Shown here piece by piece: positions 6,437 to 13,196 of a DNA stretch of 13,341 bases. The DNA comes from Nitrospirota bacterium. Its GTDB lineage: Bacteria > Nitrospirota > Nitrospiria > Nitrospirales > NS-4. The DNA is taken from contig VBOK01000093.1 in NCBI GenBank assembly GCA_005877565.1, forward strand, positions 1 to 13,341, in the 5' to 3' direction. The position numbers and the translations under genes were made by a program. How positions within the stretch are numbered: the stretch's first letter is position 1; the number at the start of each line of letters is the position of its first letter. Below the pieces are notes generated by a model, which was given only the letters and a program-made list of their open reading frames with translations, searched no databases and was not told the origin of the DNA.

Positions 6437-8322
6437 GCTCCGTCTTCTCGAAAACCGCCCAGGAGAAGATCCCGGGCATCCTCGAGCGCTACGCGGAGAA
6501 GCGCGCGGCCCTGCTGCCGCTGCTCTGGCTGGCGCAGGAGGAGCACGGGTACGTATCCGAGGCGGCAATGAAGGAGATCGCGGGCTTGCTGAGCCTTACG
6601 CCTCCGCAAGTCTATGAGAACGTGACGTTCTACACGATGTTCAACCGCCAGCCGATCGGCAAGTTCCACATTCAGGTCTGCCGCTCGCTGATGTGCGCGC
6701 TCGTGGGCACGGAGCAACTCCTGGGGTGGATCCACGCGAAGCTCGGCATCAAGCCCGGCCAGACGGCCCCGGACGGCCTATTCACACTGAACACGGTGGA
6801 GTGCCTCGCCTCCTGCGGGACCGGTCCGATGATGCAGGTGAACGACGACTACTTCGAACAACTGACACAGGAGAAGGTGAACCGCATCCTGGACGACCTG
6901 AAGCGCGACGGGAAGAGCCAGCTGGCGTCGGGACCGTTCATGTTCCCGACACCGGCAAAAATGGGGTCAGACTCCATTTTCTCGCCAAAGACTCCAATAA
7001 GAGAGTCAAAAATGGAGTCTGACCCCATTTTAATCAAGAACATGATGCAGCCCGGCTACACCGGCTCGCTGGCCGATTACGAGCGCGCAGGCGGCTACCA
7101 GGCGTTGCGGAAAGTGCTAGGCAAGACCGCGCCAGCGGACATCATCGAGATGGTCAAGAAATCCGGGCTGCGTGGACGGGGCGGGGCCGGCTTCCCCACC
7201 GGCGTGAAGTGGTCCTTCATCCCGAAAGACCGCCCTGGCCCGCGCTACCTGATCTGCAACGCCGACGAGAGCGAGCCTGGCACCTTCAAGGATCGCCAGT
7301 TGATGGAGCGCGACCCTCATCAGATGATCGAGGGCGTGATCCTCGCAGCCTACGCGATCAGCACGCATGTCGCCTACATTTATATCCGTGGGGAGTTCGT
7401 CCTCGGCGCCAAGATCTTAGAAAATGCTGTCGCGGAAGCCTACCGGGCCGGCTATCTGGGTCCCAACATCCTGGGCTCTGGATTCGCCCTGGACATTTTC
7501 ATGCACCGCGGCGCCGGCGCGTACATTTGCGGGGAGGAGACCGCCTTGCTGGAATCCATGGAAGGGAAGCGGGGCCTGCCGCGCACCAAGCCACCGTTTC
7601 CCGCCACGCATGGGTTGTTTCAGCAGCCAACGGTGGTGAACAACGTAGAGACGCTGGCGAACGTCCCGCATATCGTGAACCGGGGCCCCGAGTGGTTCGC
7701 CTCGATCGGGCGCCCGCCCAAGAGCGCGGGGACCCGCATCTTCTGCCTGAGTGGGCACGTGAAACGCCCGGGCAATTACGAAGTGCCGATGGGTATCACC
7801 TTCCGGGAGATGATCTATGAGATCGCCGGCGGCATGCGCGGAGACAAGCCCCTCAAGGCCATCATCCCAGGCGGCGCCTCGGCGGCGTTCCTGACACCGG
7901 CGCATCTGGACGTGAGGATGGATTTCGAATCAGTCGCGCAGGCCGGGTCCATGCTGGGGTCTGGCGGGGTCACGGTGATGGAAGAAGGCACGTGCATGGT
8001 CTGGGCCGCGGAAAATCTCTTGCAGTTCTTCAACCATGAGTCCTGCGGCAAGTGCACCCCGTGCCGGGAAGGGAGTCTCTGGCTCTTGCAGATCCTGCGA
8101 CGCATCGAGCACGGCCGCGGCAGGCAAGAGGATCTGGACCTCCTGCTCCGCCTGTGCGGTAACATCGCAGGCCGTACGGTCTGCGCCTTCGGCGACGCGG
8201 AGATCGCTCCGATCACCAGCACGCTTCAGCATTTCCGGGACGAGTACGAGGCGCATATCCGCGAGCAGCGCTGCCCGTTCCGACCGCAGCCCGCGCCCGA
8301 ATTGATCACCGTGGGGCATTAG
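6433..8322 (+). CDS. nuoEF: NuoE-NuoF fusion, NADH dehydrogenase module (joined through a repeat element)
   Basis: A single open frame of 629 aa from the ATG that overlaps the nuoCD stop. Residues 1 to about 165 are NuoE, the 24-kDa subunit, with all N1a [2Fe-2S] ligands C83, C88, C124 and C128. Residues about 199-629 are NuoF, the 51-kDa subunit that oxidises NADH. It has the GRGGAGFPTG nucleotide-binding loop (248-257), CNADESEPGTFKDR and ICGEETALLESMEGKRGLPR for FMN/NADH binding, and N3 [4Fe-4S] ligands C538, C541, C544 and C584. Residues 176-200 are encoded by a 74-nt inverted-repeat element, and no stop separates the two modules. The right end of the repeat supplies PILIK, which blends into a normal-looking NuoF N-terminus (IKNMMQPGYTGSLADYE). 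NuoE-NuoF fusions of this order are known in HoxF-type hydrogenase subunits. All cofactor residues survive, so the fusion looks functional. An internal NuoF start is the alternative. Confidence 0.93.
   Translation: MSSVFSKTAQEKIPGILERYAEKRAALLPLLWLAQEEHGYVSEAAMKEIAGLLSLTPPQVYENVTFYTMFNRQPIGKFHIQVCRSLMCALVGTEQLLGWIHAKLGIKPGQTAPDGLFTLNTVECLASCGTGPMMQVNDDYFEQLTQEKVNRILDDLKRDGKSQLASGPFMFPTPAKMGSDSIFSPKTPIRESKMESDPILIKNMMQPGYTGSLADYERAGGYQALRKVLGKTAPADIIEMVKKSGLRGRGGAGFPTGVKWSFIPKDRPGPRYLICNADESEPGTFKDRQLMERDPHQMIEGVILAAYAISTHVAYIYIRGEFVLGAKILENAVAEAYRAGYLGPNILGSGFALDIFMHRGAGAYICGEETALLESMEGKRGLPRTKPPFPATHGLFQQPTVVNNVETLANVPHIVNRGPEWFASIGRPPKSAGTRIFCLSGHVKRPGNYEVPMGITFREMIYEIAGGMRGDKPLKAIIPGGASAAFLTPAHLDVRMDFESVAQAGSMLGSGGVTVMEEGTCMVWAAENLLQFFNHESCGKCTPCREGSLWLLQILRRIEHGRGRQEDLDLLLRLCGNIAGRTVCAFGDAEIAPITSTLQHFRDEYEAHIREQRCPFRPQPAPELITVGH
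6958..7031. repeat. REPIN/MITE-like nested inverted repeat at the nuoE-nuoF junction
   Basis: Two 23-nt arms (6958-6980 and 7009-7031) are perfect reverse complements separated by 28 nt. Each arm is itself an imperfect palindrome: AAAATGG and CCATTTT flank a GTC-A-GAC (or GTC-T-GAC) core with one mismatched pair. The left core reads GGGGTCAGACTCC and the right GGAGTCTGACCCC. Because of this the arms are also near-direct repeats (20 of 23 identical) spaced 51 nt apart. The spacer has a small 5-bp stem, GACTC (6990-6994) with GAGTC (7003-7007). The AT-rich arm ends differ from the GC-rich surroundings. This nested form is what REP pairs (REPINs), mobilised in trans by RAYT/IS200-type Y1 transposases, look like. 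No transposase is in the window, and no target duplication is evident at the ends. The family assignment is inference; the structure is directly visible. Confidence 0.9.
7012..8322 (+). CDS. nuoF: Possible separately initiated NuoF (internal start within the fusion frame)
   Basis: If NuoF is made as its own chain, the best start is the ATG at 7012 (MESDPILIKNMMQPG), giving 436 aa, close to the usual NuoF length. A purine-rich AAGAGAG at about 6999-7005 lies about six bases upstream and could act as a weak SD. Against this, the ATG sits inside the right arm of a 23-bp perfect inverted repeat and would be hidden by the hairpin unless ribosomes translating NuoE opened it. There is also no NuoE stop codon nearby. 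The ATG codons at 6961 and 7042 are weaker alternatives. This is listed so that the NuoF domain can be found by position; the fused product is preferred. Confidence 0.3.
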   Translation: MESDPILIKNMMQPGYTGSLADYERAGGYQALRKVLGKTAPADIIEMVKKSGLRGRGGAGFPTGVKWSFIPKDRPGPRYLICNADESEPGTFKDRQLMERDPHQMIEGVILAAYAISTHVAYIYIRGEFVLGAKILENAVAEAYRAGYLGPNILGSGFALDIFMHRGAGAYICGEETALLESMEGKRGLPRTKPPFPATHGLFQQPTVVNNVETLANVPHIVNRGPEWFASIGRPPKSAGTRIFCLSGHVKRPGNYEVPMGITFREMIYEIAGGMRGDKPLKAIIPGGASAAFLTPAHLDVRMDFESVAQAGSMLGSGGVTVMEEGTCMVWAAENLLQFFNHESCGKCTPCREGSLWLLQILRRIEHGRGRQEDLDLLLRLCGNIAGRTVCAFGDAEIAPITSTLQHFRDEYEAHIREQRCPFRPQPAPELITVGH

Positions 8323-8330
8323 GAACAGCC

Positions 8331-11000
8331 ATGGCTGACATGGTCAATGTCCTGATCGACGGCAAGCCGATCGCGGTGGAGAAGGGCACCCTCGTCATCG
8401 AGGCCGCCCGGCGGCTTGGGATCATGGTCCCCCACTTCTGCTACCACCCCAAGCTCACATACGACGCCAACTGCCGCATGTGCCTGGTCGAGATCGAAAA
8501 AATACCGAAGCTGCAGACCTCCTGCAGCACGGTGTGCACCGAGGGCATGGTGGTCCGGACCAACACGCCCGTCGTGAACGAAGCCCACCAGTCTGTGCTG
8601 GAATTCATCCTGGCGAACCATCCGCTCGACTGCCCCATCTGCGACCAGGGCGGGCGCTGCGACCTCCAGGACTTCTCGCACCAGTACACGCCCACCACCA
8701 GCGTCTTCAGCGACACCAAGCGCGTGTATCAAAAGGAGTTCTTCAGCCCGCTGATCGAGAAGGAGATGAACCGCTGCGTCTCCTGCCTGCGCTGCGTGCG
8801 GTACTGCGACCAAGTCATGGACGTCAAGGCGCTGGGCAACGCCGGCCGGAGCACGATGACCGAGATCGTGCACTTCGCGGGGCACCAGTTGGACTGCGAG
8901 TTCTGCGGGGGCTGCGTGCAGATCTGCCCGGTGGGCGCGATCACGAGCCGGCTCTCGATGTACGAGTTCCGCCCCTGGATGATGAAGCGAGCGGACAGCA
9001 CCTGTGGGTATTGCGGCGACGGGTGCGCGCTGATCCTCCAGACGCGCGACCAGAAAGTCGTCGAGGTCATGTCGGCCTACGGCGAAGGCCGCAACAACGG
9101 CGACCTGTGCGCGCGGGGCTTCTTCGGCTACCAGTACGTCACCCACCAGGACCGGCTCACGAGCCCGCTGATCCGGCAGGCGGACGGCCAGTTGCACCCC
9201 GCCACGTGGGACGAGGTGCTCCCCGTGCTCGCCGAGCGGTTGACGCAGTTGAAGCTGGCGCACGGCGCCGAAGCCATTGGTGGGCTCATCTCGGCCCGCT
9301 GCACCAACGAGGACCTGTACGTCTTCCAGAAGTTCATGCGCCTGACGATCGGCTCGAACCATCTGGACAGCACGCCCCGCTATGGGCACGTGAACGCGGC
9401 CCGCGCGCTGCGCCGCGTGCAGGGGACCAACCGCTGGACGGTCTCCTACGAGGACCTCGTGCAGGCCGACGTCCTCCTGCTCATCGGCACGCAGGTCACG
9501 GCCGCCAATCCGATCGTCGGGTTGAAGGTGAAGGAGGCCGTGAAGAAGCGCGGCGCGGCGCTCCTCACGCTCGAGACGCTCACGCCGTCGATCGACACCA
9601 CTAGCAACGTCACGAACCTGTCGGCAAAGCACCTCACGATTCCGGTCGGCCGCCACGGCGCCGCCGTCCAGGGCCTCGTCAAGGCCGCCTTCGACGAGAA
9701 CCTCGTGGATGCCGGCCTCACCGCACGCGCCGGCGAGTTCGTCTCGCGCGTCCGCGCGGCAGCGACCGCCCTGCCATATCCGAGCGACGTGGACGAAGCC
9801 ACGCTCCGGGCGATGGTCAGAACCTTCGCCGGCGCGCGCCGCCGGGGAGTGATCCTGATCGGACAGGACCTGCTGCAAGCTGCAGGTGGCTATGAGGCGA
9901 CCGTGAATCTCATGGACTTCCTGCTGCTCATTGGCAAGCTGACCCAGCCTGGCTGGGGGCTCGCACCACTCACCGAGGAGAACAACGAGCAGGGCGCCGT
10001 CGAGATGGGCGCGATGGCCGAGTACCTGCCCGGTCCGACCGACATTGCTGATCCGGCGGCGCGGAGCCTGCTCGCAGAGGTCTGGAAAGAGGAGCCGCCG
10101 GCCGCGAAAGGGATGCGCCTGATCCAGATGATCGAAGCGTCGCGCAGCGGGAAGCTCAAGGCGATGATCATCGTCGGCGAGAACCCGGTCCGGAGTCTGC
10201 CGGCCTCCGTGAAAGTCGCCGAGGCTCTGGAGAAGCTGGAGCTGCTGGTCGTGCAGGAGCTGTTCCTGACGGAGACCGCCAAGCTGGCCGACGTCGTGCT
10301 GCCGGCGTGCTCCTACGCCGAGAAGAACGGGACGTTCACGAACTCGGAGGGCTCGGTGCAGAAGGTCCGGCAAGGGCTTGACCCGATCGGCGACAGCCGG
10401 CCGGACTGGGAGATCTTGTCGTCCCTCTCCGTCCTGATGGGCTACCCGCTCGAATACGGCGATGCGAAGGAGATCCTGAAGGAGATCCGCTCGGCCATCC
10501 CCGGCTACCGGATTCTGGGCGCAACGCCCGAACCCGCCCGCGTGGACAGCTGGACCGTGGAGCAGTACGCCAGCGGCGGGTTCGCGGACGACCTCGCGAC
10601 CCGCTACCACGCCACGCCATCTCCCAAATCCAACGGCCATGCCTGGCATTTACGGGTCGGGCAGACCCTCTTCCACTCGGGCGCGATGTCCACTAAGGCC
10701 AAGGGCCTGCTGGAAATCCAGAAGGAAGGCAAGCTCATCATGAATCCGGCCGACGCAGAACGCCTTGGGCTCGCCGAAGGCGATCGCGTGCGGCTCCGCT
10801 CCGCGGCCGGCGAGGCGAGTGTGCCGGTCATGATGCTGGGCCGCATCCCGGCAGGCACGCTGTTCTACCCGGAGTCGTTCCGTGAGGACCTCGCTTCCCT
10901 CCTCGCCGTCACGCCCGACCCGGTGACGGGCGTGCCGTATGGCAAGCAGGTCATCGTCACAGTCGAGAAGGTGGGTGCGGGAGGGGGCGGAGGGAAGTAA
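8331..11000 (+). CDS. nuoG: NADH-quinone oxidoreductase subunit G (75-kDa type, long, extra Fe-S motif)
   Basis: The 889-aa Fe-S wire subunit of the NADH module. The N-terminal ferredoxin domain binds N1b (C37, C48, C51, C65). N5 ligands are H97, C101, C104 and C110. Next comes a 2x[4Fe-4S] ferredoxin-like region: CVSCLRCVRYC (C149, C152, C155, C159) and CEFCGGCVQIC (C189, C192, C195, C199). N4 uses C149/C152/C155/C199, and the other four cysteines could hold a further cluster. N7 ligands C225, C228, C232 and C260 follow, then a molybdopterin-oxidoreductase-like domain and, from about residue 800, a dinucleotide-binding-like domain. The region where formate dehydrogenases carry a catalytic Cys/Sec shows none (TPRYGHVNAARAL), so it is not expected to be a molybdenum enzyme. 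The ATG is preceded by AGGAA (8321-8325), 8 nt after the nuoF stop. The C-terminus is glycine-rich (GAGGGGGK). Confidence 0.97.
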   Translation: MADMVNVLIDGKPIAVEKGTLVIEAARRLGIMVPHFCYHPKLTYDANCRMCLVEIEKIPKLQTSCSTVCTEGMVVRTNTPVVNEAHQSVLEFILANHPLDCPICDQGGRCDLQDFSHQYTPTTSVFSDTKRVYQKEFFSPLIEKEMNRCVSCLRCVRYCDQVMDVKALGNAGRSTMTEIVHFAGHQLDCEFCGGCVQICPVGAITSRLSMYEFRPWMMKRADSTCGYCGDGCALILQTRDQKVVEVMSAYGEGRNNGDLCARGFFGYQYVTHQDRLTSPLIRQADGQLHPATWDEVLPVLAERLTQLKLAHGAEAIGGLISARCTNEDLYVFQKFMRLTIGSNHLDSTPRYGHVNAARALRRVQGTNRWTVSYEDLVQADVLLLIGTQVTAANPIVGLKVKEAVKKRGAALLTLETLTPSIDTTSNVTNLSAKHLTIPVGRHGAAVQGLVKAAFDENLVDAGLTARAGEFVSRVRAAATALPYPSDVDEATLRAMVRTFAGARRRGVILIGQDLLQAAGGYEATVNLMDFLLLIGKLTQPGWGLAPLTEENNEQGAVEMGAMAEYLPGPTDIADPAARSLLAEVWKEEPPAAKGMRLIQMIEASRSGKLKAMIIVGENPVRSLPASVKVAEALEKLELLVVQELFLTETAKLADVVLPACSYAEKNGTFTNSEGSVQKVRQGLDPIGDSRPDWEILSSLSVLMGYPLEYGDAKEILKEIRSAIPGYRILGATPEPARVDSWTVEQYASGGFADDLATRYHATPSPKSNGHAWHLRVGQTLFHSGAMSTKAKGLLEIQKEGKLIMNPADAERLGLAEGDRVRLRSAAGEASVPVMMLGRIPAGTLFYPESFREDLASLLAVTPDPVTGVPYGKQVIVTVEKVGAGGGGGK

Positions 11001-11003
11001 CGG

Positions 11004-12089
11004 ATGGAAATGCTGGTCTTCGCCGGGGCGGCGGTGGTCAAGATCGCGGTGGTCATGGGCGTTGTCCTGCTCACCGTGGCCTTTCTGACTCTGGCCGAGC
11101 GGAAAGTCTTGAGCTGGATGCAGGACCGCATGGGGCCGATGGAAGTGGGCCCGTACGGAACCCTGCAGCCGATCGCCGACGGGATCAAGCTCTTCTTCAA
11201 GGAGGACATCATCCCCGCCGGCGCGAACCGATTTCTCTTCTCGCTGGCCCCGATCCTCTCGCTCGTGCCGGCCTTCATCGGCTTCGCAGTCGTGCCCTAC
11301 GGGCCCAACCGCGAGATCGAACTGTTCGGCGTGACGATCAAGCCGTTCATCATCACCGACATCAACATCGGAATCCTCTACATCCTGGCCTTCGTCTCGA
11401 TCGGCGCCTATGGGGTCATCCTGGGCGGCTGGGCCTCCAACAACAAATATTCCCTGCTCGGAGGGCTGCGCTCGGCAGCGCAGGTGATCAGCTACGAGCT
11501 GAACATCGGGCTGGCGATCATCGGCGTCCTGATCCTCTCGGGCTCGCTCAGCATGGTCACGATCGCTGAGAAACAGGCCGGGTCGATCCTGAACTGGAAC
11601 ATCATCGGCATGGGGCATGGAGGAGGAATCTGGTGGTGGTTCCCCGTAACCCAGATCGTCGCCTTCGTCGTGTATATAATCTCGGCGGTGGCGGAGACGA
11701 ACCGCCTCCCCTTCGACCTGCCGGAGGCGGAAAGCGAGTTGGTGGCCGGCTGGATGACCGAATACAGCGGGATGCGCTTCGCCTTCTTCTTCATGGCGGA
11801 ATACGCGAACATGATCCTGGTCTCCTGCATCGCCTCGGTCCTGTTCCTCGGCGGGTACCACGCGCCGTACCCCGGCACCCGGCTGCCGGACAATCTCTCC
11901 TGGATCGAGGGTGTTGCCTGGTTCACGGTGAAGGTGTACGCCTTCCTGTTCCTGTTCTTCTGGCTCCGCGCCACGCTGCCGCGCCTGCGGTACGACCAAC
12001 TCATGCGCTTCGGGTGGAAGGTGATGCTGCCCCTGGCGCTGGGGAACATCGTCATCACCTCGATCGTCGTGTACTTCCTGAGGGATTGA
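11004..12089 (+). CDS. nuoH: NADH-quinone oxidoreductase subunit H
   Basis: The membrane subunit of complex I that forms much of the quinone chamber; 361 aa with about eight to nine hydrophobic segments. The first helix (about residues 5-30) leads into AERKVLSWMQDRMGP and VGPYGTLQPIADGIKLFFKE, the conserved first matrix/cytoplasm-side loop facing the quinone tunnel. The acidic loop AETNRLPFDLPEAESELVAG (starting at residue 230) is the family hallmark of the quinone/E-channel region and is complete. The protein ends in a hydrophobic helix and VVYFLRD. The start lies 3 nt after the nuoG stop, with GGAGGGAAG (10989-10997) as a good SD overlapping the nuoG end. No anomalies are seen. Confidence 0.98.
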   Translation: MEMLVFAGAAVVKIAVVMGVVLLTVAFLTLAERKVLSWMQDRMGPMEVGPYGTLQPIADGIKLFFKEDIIPAGANRFLFSLAPILSLVPAFIGFAVVPYGPNREIELFGVTIKPFIITDINIGILYILAFVSIGAYGVILGGWASNNKYSLLGGLRSAAQVISYELNIGLAIIGVLILSGSLSMVTIAEKQAGSILNWNIIGMGHGGGIWWWFPVTQIVAFVVYIISAVAETNRLPFDLPEAESELVAGWMTEYSGMRFAFFFMAEYANMILVSCIASVLFLGGYHAPYPGTRLPDNLSWIEGVAWFTVKVYAFLFLFFWLRATLPRLRYDQLMRFGWKVMLPLALGNIVITSIVVYFLRD

Positions 12090-12103
12090 GGAGCACGAAC
12101 AGC

Positions 12104-12661
12104 ATGGCCGTCGCGCAGTGGGTCAAGACACTTACCTTCTACGAGATCCTGGTGGGGATGAAAGCCACGATCACGGTGCTCATCCAGCGGATCATTCTCC
12201 GCAACCGCAAGGCCATCACCCTGCAATACCCGCACGAGAAGCGGGAGCTGCCCGGCACCTACCGCGGCATGATCGCCCTGCTCCGCTACGACGACGGCAC
12301 GGATAAGTGCGTTGGCTGCGACCTCTGCGAGTCCGCCTGCCCGTCCCGCGTCATCACGGTCATCAGCAGCGAGGTCGAAGGCGAACCGATGAAGCGCTAC
12401 GCCAAGGAATACTACATGGACATGACCCGCTGCCTGTTCTGCGGCCTGTGCGTGCAGGCGTGCCCAGTGGACGCGCTGGCGATGACCACGGAGTACGAGT
12501 GGGCCAAGTACAACAAGCGCGACCTGCGCCTCAATAAAGAGCAACTCCTGGCGCTCGGCGACCGCAACTTCCCGGTCCGCGAAAAGAAGCTGGAATTCCA
12601 GCACCCCAACGTGGCCTATTTCAACATCGGCCACAAGAACCTGCCCCCCAAAGAATCGTAA
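12104..12661 (+). CDS. nuoI: NADH-quinone oxidoreductase subunit I (clusters N6a and N6b)
   Basis: A ferredoxin-like subunit that passes electrons from NuoG to N2 in NuoB; 185 aa. Residues about 10-35 form the amphipathic/hydrophobic anchor (FYEILVGMKATITVLIQRII). Two complete [4Fe-4S] motifs follow: CVGCDLCESAC (C69, C72, C75, C79) and CLFCGLCVQAC (C110, C113, C116, C120), each followed by proline. YEWAKYNKRDL and a charged C-terminus complete the family pattern. The frame is open far upstream, but that part is a shadow of nuoH. The ATG at 12104 is chosen because it lies just after the nuoH stop (14-nt gap), has TGAGGAG (12087-12093) ten bases upstream, and begins the recognisable protein. 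Confidence 0.97.
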   Translation: MAVAQWVKTLTFYEILVGMKATITVLIQRIILRNRKAITLQYPHEKRELPGTYRGMIALLRYDDGTDKCVGCDLCESACPSRVITVISSEVEGEPMKRYAKEYYMDMTRCLFCGLCVQACPVDALAMTTEYEWAKYNKRDLRLNKEQLLALGDRNFPVREKKLEFQHPNVAYFNIGHKNLPPKES

Positions 12662-12679
12662 GGGGACAGGGACGCCGTC

Positions 12680-13192
12680 GTGGGCAGCCTGTCCTTTCTC
12701 TACTTCGGGACCGTGATCGCCCTTAGCGCCATCCTCGTGGTGGCGCTGCGCAAGCCCGTGTCCAGCGTGATCGCGCTCCTCGTGATGTTCTTCCACATCG
12801 CGGGCCTGTTCGTGACGCTGCACGCCGAGTTCCTGGCGGCAGTCCAGCTCATCGTCTATGCCGGTGCGATCCTCGTGCTCTACCTGTTCGTCGTGATGCT
12901 CCTGAACGTCAAAGAGGACGACTCCTATCAGCGGCAGTTCCGCCTGGGGATGGGACTCGGCCTGGTGGCCCTTGCCGAGGTCGTGTACATCGTGAGCGCG
13001 GCGGGGCTGCCGGAGGAACCCATCCGCGAGCGGACGACGTCCGCGGCCGCCGCTGGCAACACCGAGATGGTCGGGCGCGCCCTCTACACCACCTACCTGT
13101 TCCCCTTCGAGGTCGCCTCGCTGATCCTCCTGGTGGCCATGATCGGCGCCATCCTCATGGCCAAGAAGGGAATAATGGGGGAGTCCAAATAG
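12680..13192 (+). CDS. nuoJ: NADH-quinone oxidoreductase subunit J (GTG start)
   Basis: A membrane-arm subunit of complex I; 170 aa, typical for NuoJ, with five hydrophobic segments at about residues 3-22, 27-47, 53-75, 88-108 and 138-160. The third contains the family motif LIVYAGAILVLYLFVVMLLNV, the helix that has a pi-bulge in solved complex I structures. The connecting region about residues 112-135 is charged and alanine-rich. Initiation is at GTG 12680, supported by AGGGA (12668-12672) seven bases upstream and an 18-nt gap from nuoI. No upstream ATG fits. Confidence 0.96.
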   Translation: MGSLSFLYFGTVIALSAILVVALRKPVSSVIALLVMFFHIAGLFVTLHAEFLAAVQLIVYAGAILVLYLFVVMLLNVKEDDSYQRQFRLGMGLGLVALAEVVYIVSAAGLPEEPIRERTTSAAAAGNTEMVGRALYTTYLFPFEVASLILLVAMIGAILMAKKGIMGESK

Positions 13193-13196
13193 TCCG

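Noticed and set aside
6957..7032. Target-site duplication around the nested repeat
   Set aside because: Bases immediately outside the arms (A at 6957, A at 7032) and further flanks show no convincing direct repeat.
8319..10649. A 776-codon open frame on the minus strand
   Set aside because: It lies wholly opposite nuoG, has low-complexity His/Arg/Asp/Val-rich composition typical of antisense reading of GC3-rich codons, and has no recognisable domain.
9000..10900. NuoG as an actual formate dehydrogenase catalytic subunit
   Set aside because: There is no Cys/Sec in the catalytic-loop region, and the gene sits at the nuoG position of a canonical operon; the extra cysteines are in the Fe-S region only.
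11029..11056. Repeated GCGGTGGTC words at the start of nuoH
   Set aside because: They encode AVVKIAVVM in a hydrophobic helix; this is coding similarity and not a repeat element.
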